This document shows, one piece after another, positions 54,453 to 64,000 of a stretch of DNA of 64,000 nt. This DNA comes from Massospora cicadina (taxonomy: Eukaryota > Entomophthoromycota > Entomophthoromycetes > Entomophthorales > Entomophthoraceae). The notes under the pieces are model-generated. The model saw only the letters and a program-made list of their open reading frames with translations, was not told the DNA's origin and made no database searches. The position numbers and the translations under genes were made by a program. The DNA lies in contig JAKSZP010012330.1 of NCBI GenBank assembly GCA_022478985.1, positions 1 through 64,000 of the forward strand. Direction: 5' to 3'. Every line of letters starts with the position of its first letter. The first letter of the stretch is position 1.

Positions 54453-55890
54453 AATTTTAAATTTATTGTGGGGAAGGCCGACCATGGGACGGACACTTCC
54501 AAATATGACTCAGAAGAGACAAAACTTAATACCAGGGAAGGCACCCCAGAGAAGCAATGCTATCTCTTGTTGCCAGAGGGAACGCCACTTATGGGGAGGG
54601 GGAGGGAACGTGTGGAGGGGCCGTAGCCACAACTGAAAACGTGTGGAGGAAGGGGTCTGATTTGATGAACCAGACTGGGAACCAGGAGGAGACCAGCTGT
54701 CAGCGACGCGGTGGGAGGTATCCAAACATCCATGCTTGAAAGTGGTCCACCAAATGAGACCGGAATCTGTGGACAATTTCTGGGAGGGTGGGGTGGAGCC
54801 AGCGATGGCATCTAAGACAATCGTGTGGATAATCCACATGGCGATTGCAACCACCAGAGCACGGGGGAGGGTGGAAGGGAGGAGGCCATTGATAGAGCAA
54901 ACATATCTCTTGACAGACTGAAGGGATGCGTTTGATCCTGGCCCAGCAGACGTTGAACTTCGCGCCATATCACTTTAGAGGTGGGGCACTTCTCCAGGCG
55001 GTGGAACAGCATTCCATACTGGCCGCACATGACACAGGATGAGTGTAAAGCGTTAGAGCGCTCAGCTGTATGATACACCCACCTCAGGCAGCGCCACACA
55101 TGGGAGCGGACTTGAGGCTGCAACAGAGGATGGTGTACGTGTTTCCAGATAGTTTTTTGGGTCTCAATGGAGTAAGGGATGTCCATCATGTCCAGGTAGT
55201 CCACCTTGGATAGGACATGGGGCCGAATGGAGGTCACGCCATCATGGATGGATAGCCCCTGTACCTCTTGTGTGAACTAAGGAGAGGGGCGGCCTCTTTG
55301 GGTTGTATGTCCGCTAATATGAATTCTCCACTCAGCGCTCCGCATGGAGAGTAGGATTCGTTTGTAGTGGGTTTTAGTCCCGTGAGGAACTTTGGCCGAT
55401 GTGTGTGATGCGAGGTATTTCATCAGGGAGTGGGGGTTCGATGGATTGTTGAGGCCCAAGGCGCGGGAGAAGTTGGAGTGGGCTGCGCGGGACTAGTGTT
55501 GGGGGAGGGTAGTGGGGTGGTGACGGCCGCAATCCAGGTGCCCAAGATCTTGGCAGCATGGGCTTTGAAGCCAAGCAGGCACATGCCACCATGATGATGA
55601 GGGCCAAACATGACCTCTAGCCGTACTGGTGGAGGGCGGCCTGACCAAAGCCATCCTTGCAGCAAGGCATACAAGGATTTGAAGAAGCTTGGGGAGAAGG
55701 GGATGGCGTGGGTTCTGAACCAGACTTTGGAGAGGAGCATAGAGTTGGCTAAAACAACCCTGCCAGTAAGGGAAGTAGGATGAGCTCTGAGAGAGGCGAT
55801 TCACTTCGTCACGTTGTCCAGAATGTGGCACCCATTACTGTTGACGCATATCCGCCTGCCTCCATCCACACGCCCAGATGGCGTACAGGT
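54453..55890 (-). pseudogene. LINE L3 ORF2, thumb, C-terminal domain and 3' UTR
   Basis: Pieces on the minus strand in 3' direction: FGPHHHGGMCLLGFKAHAAK (55423-55740), LGLNNPSNPHSLMKYLASHT (55277-55459), MTSIRPHVLSKVDYLDMMDI (54812-55237), with the zinc motif SSCVMCGQYGMLFHRLEKCP. Then HSHLVDHFQAWMFGYLP and the C-terminus WFIKSDPFLHTC-like. It has more stops than L1 in this part. Confidence 0.87.
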
Positions 55891-55891
55891 C

Positions 55892-56758
55892 CTATGGTAG
55901 GGCGTGGCACAAAGGGGAGCACCAGTGGGCGGTGTGTGTTGAGTTAGTAGGGCGAGGACGTGGGCAAGCAGATGGGCCAGGTTGGGAACTAATTGCTGGG
56001 GTCCAGCAGCTCTGAAACTGACCAAGGAGGATGATTTTGGTTTCAGAAGTGTTCAGTGCCGCGTTGCTTACCCGGGAATATTCCTGGATGAGAGCTTCAA
56101 GCGCGCGTGCATCTCGATTATTAGACACCCCAACCACACAATCATCTGTAAACGCCATTATCTTGACTGGGGATTGGCCTGGCACATGGACCCCAGTGAG
56201 TTGGGCATTCACATTTCGCAGTAGTGGGTCAAGGCTGAAGTTGTATAAGAGTGGGATGAGGGGGTCCCCTTGTTGCAAGCCCCTTTGAGGGTGGACTACT
56301 TCCGTTAGGAAGCCGGGGCCACGTACTGCCATTGTTGCAGATTCCGTGAGCAGCATCACCCAGTTGATGAAGCGAGGGGGTAGGCAGAATTGATGGAGGC
56401 AGGCCCTGAGGTATTTCCAGTTTACTCTATAATAGGCCTTTTGTTGGTCCAAGAATACAAGTGCCCCATAGGCTGTGGATTGACATACATTAGCCACAGA
56501 GTGCACGTTATCCCAAATCAACCTTCTGGGTATGAAACTGAATTGTTCTGGGGAGATGGTGGCAGATGCTACAGTCCCTAAACGGTTAGCCATGATTTTT
56601 GTTAAAATTTTAGTGTCTGTGTTTGTTAGAGAAATGGGGCGCCAGTTGGCTAAGTCTAGCTTATCCCCTTTCTTGAAGAGTGTGACAGTAAAGGCCTCAT
56701 GTCCTCCTGGTATGAGGCGTGTTTCCAACAGGCTTTGGTTAAGTGAGGCGAGCAGCAA
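55892..56758 (-). pseudogene. LINE L3 ORF2, reverse transcriptase
   Basis: One frame of 288 codons covers most of the RT: HEAFTVTLFKKGDKLDLANW, RPISLTNTDTKILTKIMANR, LVFLDQQKAYYRVNWKYLRA, HPQRGLQQGDPLIPLLYNFS and IMAFTDDCVVGVSNNRDARA. It is the longest intact RT frame in the window. However, the first catalytic Asp of KAYDRV is Tyr (KAYYRV), and QGDPLSP has become QGDPLIP, so it should be inactive. The second motif keeps DD (FTDD). Confidence 0.92.
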
Positions 56759-56933
56759 TGGGGATATATATTTGAAATATTTTTTGTAGAACTCATATGG
56801 AATGCCATCTGGGCCTGGGCATTTTCAGTTTGGCGCACCTCAAATGGCTATCCATAATTTGGTTGGAGTAATCAAATTCATTATTTCTGGGTATCAGAAA
56901 ACAGTGTGGATGTGGGCTCGGTTGAGAAATTCT

Positions 56934-57146
56934 GCCACTTCAGCTGGCTGAATTGGGTCAGATTGGTACAACTCGGAGTAATACTTTTGTGTTTTGATTG
57001 CCACTTCAGCTGGCTGAATTGGGTCAGATTGGTACAACTCAGAGTAACACTTTTGTGTTTCGATTGCCACTATAGCTGGCTGATTTGGGTCAGATTGGTA
57101 CAACTCAGAGTAATACTTTTGTGTTTTGATTGCCACTTCAGCTGGC
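56934..57146 (-). repeat. In-frame 66-bp tandem triplication in LINE L3
   Basis: Three 66-bp units (56934-56999, 57000-57065, 57066-57131) plus a 15-bp partial unit. On the minus strand they repeat VAIKTQKYYSELYQSDPIQP and AE, 22 residues each, in one open frame. L1 has a single copy (VAIEMQKYYSELYRAEPIQP). The segment lies in the linker between endonuclease and RT. Confidence 0.95.
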
Positions 57147-57161
57147 GTATCTGCAATGGAA

Positions 57162-58350
57162 TCATCTGATCTTCACGCCTGTGTGCAGGCCATGCTCTGG
57201 TGTGGTGCAAAAAATTTTTTTAAAGAAATGTGCGGTGCACTTGTCACCTTTTGTGATGCGTGTGGCCCTGTACTGAACACAAACCTGATGTTTGTGTTGC
57301 CTTTTGAGTGCGTTGAGGTGGGCGGCTGCCTCCGCCCACTTCTGGCCCCATGCAGAGCTGTATCCTGTAGCTGGGATGTTGGACTCCAGGTGTGCCAACT
57401 CTGCCAGAGTGTGCGATATGACCGCCGATGTGGCTCGTAAGCATCTGGAGGAGAGATGGTGAGAGTGGCGGATGGTGTCATCTTTGAAAGTTGCCCATGT
57501 GGAAATGGGGTCCACACAAAACGATGCAACAAACTTTTTTGCCAAAGTTGCCGCTTCCACCCACGTGGAAAATCCTGGCGATGCGAGCTCAGAGGGGCGG
57601 ATTTTGCACCAATGTGGGGCCTTAGCAGCTGTGACAGGTAGGTGGTAGGTTAGCATGACCAGTCGATGGTCAGAGAATTCCATTTTTGTTGTTTTGAAGT
57701 GGGAGATGTGGGGTTGGAATTTCACTGGCATTAGGATAAGGTCAATGCGGGTCATGGACCTTAATTGGCCATTGTGGATGTGGGGGCACGTCATGTTTTT
57801 GAGCAGCGGGGCATGTCACAGCAGCACATCCATTAACCTGAGGGTGGCCTTTAGAACGTGAAGTTCTACGTGACCCTGGGTGCGTGGGATCAGGAAGGCC
57901 ACCGGTCCGTTGGTGTGTTTAACCAACAGTTCATGTCGCTGACTAGGAAAGAGTCTGGGGGTAGCGGGAGGGATTTGGCCGATGAGAAAAATTCCTGACG
58001 CTTGCGTGCACCATTTGGGGCATAGATGTTGACAATTGTGTGTGCTACGTCAGCCCAGAAGAAAGTGACAACAAGCACTCGGCCATTTAGGAATGTTTCT
58101 GAGGATAAAGATTTGAAAAATTTATTTTTCCAAATTAGCACCCCACAGTGCTTCGACCAAAAGGATAGGGATGGGAGGAGCATTGTTTTCCAAGCTTCCT
58201 CAGAACCTCATGGACAGTGGGAATCCTGGATGGCCAGGATATCCACGGGTAAATTGTGTTGTAAAAAACTCAGTTTCCTAGCCCAGGATGGGGAGGCCTT
58301 GAGTCTGGTGATATTCAACATCCCTAAAGTGAAGGTTTTACCCCTCGCAC
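57162..58350 (-). pseudogene. LINE L3 ORF2, endonuclease and linker
   Basis: Frame 57890-58183 has SKHCGVLIWKNKFF, TIVNIYAPNGARKRQEFFSS and SFLVSDMNCWL (GD changed to SD). Frame 57162-57794 has MTCPHIHNGQLRSMTRIDLI, EFSDHRLVMLTYHLPVTAAK and a long linker, WATFKDDTIRHSHHLSSRCL to HKHQVCVQYRATRITKGDKC. The SDHR catalytic motif is intact here, unlike in L1. The start of ORF2, with the IQESH motif, is near 58220-58340. Confidence 0.87.
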
Positions 58351-59790
58351 CTTAGGTGCAAGGGGGTGGGCACCTGGGCCCACCAGCCTCCTCTAGATCC
58401 CCATGGGCCTTCACAGCAGCGCGGGTGTTAGCACCAATGCCATCAGGGTTTTTGTTAATTTTTGCAGAAAGAGTTGCATTGGCTTTAGCCTTCACTTTTT
58501 TTTTCCTGATGTCGGACAAATTTTTTGCGGTGCAGATGAGTTTGGTGCACTGTTGAGCAGGTCAAAAAAATTTTCAGTTGGGATGGGTCCCAAGTTGGTT
58601 TTGACTGGAGCTAGGGTACAACGATTGGGTGAGATTGAATCCCCCATCGGATCCTCAGATTGAGTGGCCCGCTCATCATGGGCTTCCCAATCTGATTGGT
58701 TGATGGATTCCTGAGTTGCTTCCACCGCAAAGGTTTTCATGTCCTCCTGGCGTTGTGAGTGTGGAATAGCAGTGGTGGCTTTGGCCGCTTCCTTGGCCAT
58801 GGCCCTGCGGGCCTGCTTGGGCTTCTTCCGCTCTTGCAGGGAGATAGGCTTTACCAGTAGGTAGCAGCCTTGTGCTCCCCACAGGAAAGCCTCTTTGGTG
58901 CTTGCGGTTGGTTTGTAGTGCGCCTCTCTGCTGGCCATAGCTGCTGAGGGGTGCTCTTGGAATGTGACGCCCTCTTTGGTGGGGCATGCATGCGCCTTAT
59001 GGCCAAATGCATCACAGTGGGTGCAAATGGGGGGCGCGCTGTCCACAGTCACCCGGAATGGGTGGGTGGTATGCCCTGCGATATCAATAAAAGTGGAGTG
59101 TGGGTCTGGGTTGGTACTTCGCGATCTCCTCAGTTGGGGTCAGGACTGCGATGGCTTTGCTGGTGCACAGGTGTGGCATCAGCATGAAGCGTTGCATTTC
59201 GAAAGATTGTATTTCGCCATATATGGCAAGACCATCTTTCAGGTGTTGTTCCAAAATGTCACGTTTTACTGTAGTAGGCAAAAAGTCAAACGTGAGGAAA
59301 ATTTGGTTTGATTTAGTCCATCTGGTGCATTTGGTTTCAGATGACCTGTTGCCCTTTGGGGAGGTAGACTACTATGTGCACCACTGCAGCCTCATCTGCT
59401 GCCTCTTTGCTTTTGAAACCTAGGTCCAGCCAACTGCATGACATGGAGTGAGGTGCAACGTACACCGCGGTCAGGAAAATTGTGTGCACATCTTCACAAA
59501 ATTTTTCCCATAAGGCCATTTGTTGGATGTCTAGAAACATGCGGACTCCGAATTCCACTGATGAAAGTGGCTGGGAGTGTGGTGTGTTGATGTACTGGTT
59601 GCATCGTGCTTGCCATGCGAGTATCTCTGGGTAAATTGTGACCACCAGTATTTGAAATTTTTGTCTATTCCGCCAGTTTCTCTGGGGCGTTTCAAATGTT
59701 GGAGGCCGCGGGCCTTCCACCTGCTCCTCTTACCTTACTTGCTCAACTGCTCCCTGACATGGGTGCAGACTAATCTCCTCTGTGAGATTA
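58351..59790 (-). pseudogene. LINE L3 ORF1 (RNA-binding, CCHC)
   Basis: Frame 59337-59720 has TIYPEILAWQARCNQYINTP, SVEFGVRMFLDIQQMALWEK and CSWLDLGFKSKEAADEAAVV. Frame 59084-59281 has MPTTVKRDILEQHLKDGLAI. Frame 58492-59052 has APPICTHCDAFGHKAHACP, an exact CX2CX4HX4C, and the basic C-terminal part. The start codon is unclear: the first frame opens with GTG, and an ATG upstream (MSGSS...) hits a stop. Confidence 0.87.
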
Positions 59791-59869
59791 TCAAACTAGA
59801 TTCAGTCTTGAATTGAATAGGTTGCAAAAGTGATTTCAATGAGAAAGAAAAGTTTCATGATCTATTTTA

Positions 59870-60710
59870 CGTTGTTTAGTTTTGGAGTTTCAGTTTTGGT
59901 ATTGTCCATCCACTGGTTAGCTTGCCTAGGTTGAATAAAGGGTGTTTAGAGAAAGAATTGATGTATAAAAATTTAATTTATCTCAAAAGGCTATTCTTCA
60001 TTTGATCTTGTTATAGAGTCCGCACTTTAAATCCCTGATCCTTGCAGATCTTCTTGGTTGTCTCTGACGATTAAATTGTGCTTTTCTGTTGGTGTAATTT
60101 TTTTATATGTCTGTTTTGATGCTTGAGCTTAACCCTGTGACCATGTGGTTCTTGCAGCTTCATTTGTGCCTCGTTCTTCTCAATCAGGCGTTTTTTTTGA
60201 ATTAGTTCATCTCCTAATTTAGCAATACGCTCATTGCTTGGTGCCATTCAAACAGAGAAACTCTCTATAACATAATAAATTTAACTTGGTCTCTTTAAAG
60301 AAGAACCAAAGGGTATAAAGGGAATATTCTGAAGGCATCATTTGTGACGTTGGGCGCATACTCTTTTGACCAGTATGTATACTGGTGCACCTATGGCATC
60401 ATTGTTGTCATCTGTCAAATTTACTTTGGTGGTTAGGAGTATATAAGGCCTCTGTTGTCAGAAATGATTGATTGTCTAAGCTCATAAATGGGTCTTCTGA
60501 ATTTCTAATTTATTTTGAGTAGCAATTGTCTAAGAAGAAACTCAATTTTTGAATAGGCTGACTAGAAAAACCATTATTAAATTCTTTAACAGAATTGAGC
60601 GGTTTCTTGAAGGTTTTCATAGGTCGAGGGATTAAGCCTCTTATCTCTCTTTCACTTTAATTAACTAAATCAAAGCCAAATTTAGATTTTTTTAAGAAAT
60701 ACAATAACCA
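59870..60710. other. Intergenic tract with one short minus-strand ORF
   Basis: Apart from the 58-codon frame at 60073-60249, nothing is recognised. A TATATAAGG at about 60439 and a TATA-like ATACCCTTT region near 60305 could be LTR promoter traces. No repeat copy elsewhere in the window was matched. Confidence 0.3.
60073..60249 (-). CDS. Short coiled-coil ORF (58 aa), gag-like N-terminus
   Basis: MAPSNERIAKLGDELIQKKR, LIEKNEAQMKLQEPHGHRVK, LKHQNRHIKKLHQQKSTI, then TAA. It is strongly charged and helix-prone with heptad spacing. After the stop the same frame continues SSETTKKICKDQGFKVRTL, so it may be a broken longer protein. It could be the gag start of a gypsy element like B, whose gag also opens with a coiled coil. 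I do not recognise it otherwise. Confidence 0.4.
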
Positions 60711-60711
60711 C

Positions 60712-62297
60712 TTGTTCAAGCCCACACTTTTTCCAATGTCAATAAAATTAACGCCTGATGCCCCAGCTTGGTGTAGTGGTGCACCCCCATATGGCATCTT
60801 TCAGCTGCTACTGAAGCGTCACCTGGCTCTGCTAGCCATCCCCCAATGCTACCATGCAAATGTCCCCCCTTGGGACTTGGCCCACCACCTTGCAAGCTCC
60901 CAAATGGTGCTCCGGAGCCCTTTGGTGCTCTCATGGAGCAATTTGCAATTCAGCCTCTGGGTCAATTATGAGAATCTCTTCCCGTACACAAGCGCAGCCA
61001 TCATTGAGATGGCCTCGGCAGTTTTTAAACCTGCTGGCTATATCAACTTCTGTCTCTTTAAGGGGTATTTTGATATTAACTTCAGCTCAGAAGCTGATAA
61101 AGTGGCAGCAGCCAAGCTGCAATTTGTTTATAAAAAGTATTCCTCCCCACCATTCAAACCTGGCTCCCAGATAAGGCCACTTTGGTGGTCCAGTTTGCCA
61201 GGTTGCCCTCCCATCTTTCCCATGAACGCCTTCACCCTGAGCTCATGGATGGTTTGGCTATTTACAGAGCAGACCCCATGTTGCAATTTGTGGTTCCCAA
61301 TAGGGCAGATCGTTTGGCAGGGCCTCAAGTCTTTGTGATAATCTGCCCATTTCATCACGATTCACACCTCACAATTCCCCCCTGTACTGTGATCAAATCC
61401 GCCCCTGAGCACCCATTCTGGGCTCATGTTGAAAATGGCTGCACCAAAGCCCCTTGTTCTTTGAGCTTGACCACTCAAAGCGTAAGTGCCCCACAGTTTC
61501 CGCCTCCACTGCTTCCACTGCTCCTCCCTCAGGTGTTGGGCTGGTGGCCATTTCGCCCCAATTTTTCAAATGGGGCTCGATCCTCCCACCCCCAAACTTG
61601 GGGAAATTTAGCACTGCTTCCAAAGTTGCAGTCAATCATAACCAACCTAAAAAAGTTATTAATGATTTGACGAAATTATGGAATCCTGAGTCTATGGCTG
61701 GACTATTTCAGCTGAGTTGCCATGGTCAACAGCATGTGGCCAATCAGCTCCTGCCACTTCCCCAAATCCAGTGGCTGGCCCAGCGCTGGATGAATCCAAT
61801 CCATTTGAGGCTCTTGAACTGATTGATGAGGACAAACGGGTTGTACCATGTAAAGCTGTATTTTGCTTTGGAGGAATTTTTTATTGACCCTCCTGATTCG
61901 CGTCCCCACTGTTTTCACCCTCAAAACAGTTTTCCAATTTTATAAGAATATAAATAAAATGACAGTTGAGGCTGCAGATGCCCCTGCTAACACCCCACTT
62001 CTCCAGCTTCTGGGGCGATGGAGCCCCTTGTTAATGTGTATCATTATCCCCAAATTTCCCCATGATTTTGAGGAAGATGCGAATTATGAAATTGAGGAGC
62101 TTGATTTTAGTGTGAGCTGCGCTTGCATTGATGCAGCAAAAACTTTTCTTTTTGTCCCCAACTATCCTGAAATCTGCTGGCGCATCAAATCATTCACTTT
62201 TGTGACTACTCTCATCTCTTTTGCTAAACATCAACTTGCTCAATACGTTGTGGCAATGGACATTGCTGGCCTCATTAACAAAGAAAACCCACAATAA
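60712..62297 (+). pseudogene. N2: LINE ORF1-like relic without ORF2
   Basis: Frame 60712-61338 (208 codons) has QCYHANVPPWDLAHHLASSQ, FSLWVNYENLFPYTSAAIIE and MASAVFKPAG. Frame 61182-61670 has VVQFARLPSHLSHERLHPEL then MDGLAIYRADPMLQFVVPNR and HPFWAHVENGCTKAPC. Joined with the next frame this gives CX4CX4HX4C (FELDHSKRKCP), a variant of the LINE knuckle CX2CX4HX4C. The last frame (61863-62297, 144 codons) has no known domain. Homologous to N1 in its first half. No endonuclease or RT follows. Confidence 0.6.
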
Positions 62298-63129
62298 TAC
62301 CTCTTTATTCACATGCCGCTGATGCCCCAACCCCTATGTTTTGCCGCAATGGTCTGCCATCTAAAGCGGGCGCTGGGTAAAAGATTCCCCAAAGCTTCCT
62401 CAACTTCTGATATGACGTCCTAGGCTGTTAGATGAGGTGCCATATTAGGATGTTTTTATTTATGATTGTACCTTTGTTTGGACCATTTGCAAATAAGAAT
62501 GCGTGGCAGCTCCCTTTTTTGGTCTGGGCACCACTAGTGCTAAAAAAGAAGAATTAAGCTCCTTTAGTTGAGCTTTTCTCAACTATGCTTTATAATTATC
62601 AAACTCCAAAAGTTGTTTAAGTACCATGTACTAACATCAGCATATTTTAGTGGGATCTTTACCCTTCTGGAGATTTAACAACTTGCGACGTAATTCATTC
62701 TTTTTAGAGGCTATAATATTCTAAGAACTTCACGTAAGAATTGGTGTTAATATCAGTGTAATTTAGGGTCCATTAGGTTAGCTCTAGAAAACTAAAGGAA
62801 AGGTTTTCTCTGCTAGTTGTCCCACCACTAGCTAACCCTTTTAACATCAGTGGTGATGCTCTAATTTTCTGACTCAAACTTAGTTTATAATGACAGAATC
62901 ATTAGGACATATCAGTAGTCACTTTATTAACAGAGGCGTCATGATGACCTAATTTAATACCACTGTTTGTACTTGGCTGCATGTGGGTGATAAAAATCGT
63001 TTAAGGTGGTTGCCCTCATTAGCAAATGTGCATGAACAGGTCTCAGCTTTGCGCCCTCTTAGCAACAAGCCGAGGGTAAAATGATTGACTCCTTAGAAAT
63101 GCCAAGAAAAACAACTTTGGTTAGAACTT
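62298..63129. other. Unassigned tract with a third A-tailed 3' end
   Basis: GGTCTGGGCACCACTAGTGCTAAAAAA (62519-62545) resembles the 3' end of the short retrocopies (GGGTTGGGACCATCTAGTACTAAAAAA), with about seven differences. A target duplication is not clear. The rest shows no coding potential. Confidence 0.4.
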
Positions 63130-63760
63130 ATTTTTCTCGAAGTTCAAAAGTTCCTACCAATTCTCAGTGGGAAGAGATATTTCTGTCTTAGAGAATAAAC
63201 TTTAACTAAAAAAAATATATTATTTTGAAAGGACCATTATTAAGAAAGAGGCTACTAGTATCTAAATTACCAAAAGAAAATAAAGAATGTGGTGATTGAT
63301 AGGCGGAACCACATGTGAGAGTGGAAGGAGATTCAGGAACACGAGAGGCAAATGGCAAAGTCCTTGTTTAAAACTGGACTAATTTAAGATTCAGTATTGA
63401 AGGCTGTACTGAGATCAAATAAAAGTACACAGATAAGTAGATTCACTTACCTGTTAAAGGAAGCAAATAGGTAATAAAGCATAATATGTGGCTTAAGGTG
63501 ATTAATGGGGTGAATAGAGGAACAAAAAATGAATAAATCCTCAGGCATGATATCAAGATTATACACTCAGCTCAAACATTCTTTCCTATCTCATCAGCTG
63601 ATGGCGCTAATTGGTCAAATTTATCCAGAGTTCATTAGGTTATTAACTTGCTGTATTATGGGAAATTACTTAGTGCTGAAAATATAAGAGTATAAGTCAG
63701 TTTGGTCATTAGGCCTGGTAAACATGGGTAGATAAAATGATAATAATATCAAGCCTTAAA
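63130..63760. repeat. Repeat X copy 3
   Basis: It shares with copy 1 GTGATTGATAGGCGGAACCACATGTGAG-type sequence (copy 1: AGTGATAGGCAAATACCACGTGTGAG), AGAGTGGAAGGAGATTCA, TAATGGGGTGAATAGAGG and TTATGGGAAAT-TTAGTGC. It is more diverged than copies 1 and 2. The outer ends are unclear. Confidence 0.65.
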
Positions 63761-64000
63761 ACTGATTTAATATTAATTATCAACTATAAACAAATGTCAA
63801 AAGTAATTTAAGTAAAGACAATGTTGATTAAAGTATTGATATATCAAAACCTAAAGTCAAGGATTCACCTTGATTAAGGCAAAAAAAACAACCGTGGAGA
63901 AAACCTAAGTTATCATGTTCACTCATTTAACCCTGACTACTGAAATCAGAGTTCATGATTTTGGAACGGTTAAAGAAATGGGATTACCATCAGAAGTTGC
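63761..64000. other. Unassigned AT-rich end of the window
   Basis: No gene, LTR end or repeat unit is recognised. Confidence 0.3.

Larger units (their letters stand above)
54453..59853 (-). mobile_element. LINE L3, full length, same family as L1
   Basis: 5' end at 59853 (ACTTTTCTTTCTCATTG on the minus strand) and 3' tail at 54453 (CAATAAATTTAAAATT). The target duplication is ttcataatctatttta (54437-54452) and ttcatgatctatttta (59854-59869), 15 of 16 identical. It is 5401 bp, longer than L1 partly because of a 66-bp triplication. Domain order is as in L1. Nucleotide similarity to L1 is high along the whole length. It is inactive. Confidence 0.95.

Noticed and set aside
1..64000. Host protein-coding genes
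   Set aside because: Every long open frame could be attributed to a retrotransposon, DNA transposon or repeat, or lacked any recognisable domain. I found no intron-bearing host gene that I could support.
1..64000. CRISPR array, bacterial operons, tRNA or rRNA genes
   Set aside because: No regularly spaced short direct repeats with unique spacers, no ribosome binding site pattern, and no tRNA or rRNA signature. The tandem repeats seen (66 and 78 bp) have no spacers.

Overview
The window holds no recognisable host gene. It is a eukaryotic heterochromatin-like tract built almost entirely of decayed, nested transposable elements. I see no prokaryotic operons, ribosome binding sites, CRISPR arrays, rRNA or tRNA genes. 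The content is chromodomain-bearing Ty3/gypsy elements (chromoviruses), a second tRNA-primed Ty3/gypsy family, APE-type LINEs with a CCHC ORF1, an animal-type DNA transposon and several solo LTRs. This best fits a large, repeat-rich fungal genome. A fungus living with arthropods (for example Entomophthorales) would explain both the chromoviruses and the animal-type transposon, but that assignment is inference and an animal host is not excluded.

Layout, 1-25 kb: a four-layer nest. A gypsy relic G1 (RT/RNase H at 355-1095, then RNase H, integrase, chromodomain and LTR start from 22925) was split by gypsy element A (1096-22924, + strand). A was itself hit by a solo LTR of family B (2711-3867, in its protease), by a 9.3-kb minus-strand gypsy B (4186-13490), and by a full-length LINE, L1 (17483-22762), which splits A's 3' LTR and has a perfect 17-bp target-site duplication.

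25-35 kb: a very old minus-strand gypsy relic (G3) is split by a DNA transposon with ~275-bp inverted repeats (28865-31326), a solo LTR of family C (32173-32932) and a solo A-type LTR (33676-34838, perfect 5-bp duplication).

35-51 kb: a near full-length minus-strand sister of A (A2, 35462-42466) lies inside an AT-rich LTR-like repeat X. Next come an unassigned tract, a 78-bp tandem repeat, a second LINE (L2, 44472-49699), a gag remnant with a primer-binding site, and another copy of X.

51-64 kb: a gypsy RT remnant, two copies of a LINE-ORF1-like family without ORF2 (N1 and N2), a third LINE (L3, 54453-59853, - strand, same family as L1), and a third copy of X.

Together these sequences are parasites that inserted in each other, not a cooperating pathway. 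The most informative observations are an apparent Tf1/sushi-style self-priming signal in A, pol reading frames that run through the polypurine tract into the LTR as a conserved LTR-embedded ORF, an in-frame 22-codon triplication in L3, tiny 5'-truncated retrocopies sharing one 3' end, and an animal-type transposon in a chromovirus-rich genome. Almost every coding segment carries frameshifts or stops. Part boundaries are given to the base only where LTR ends and target duplications could be read directly.
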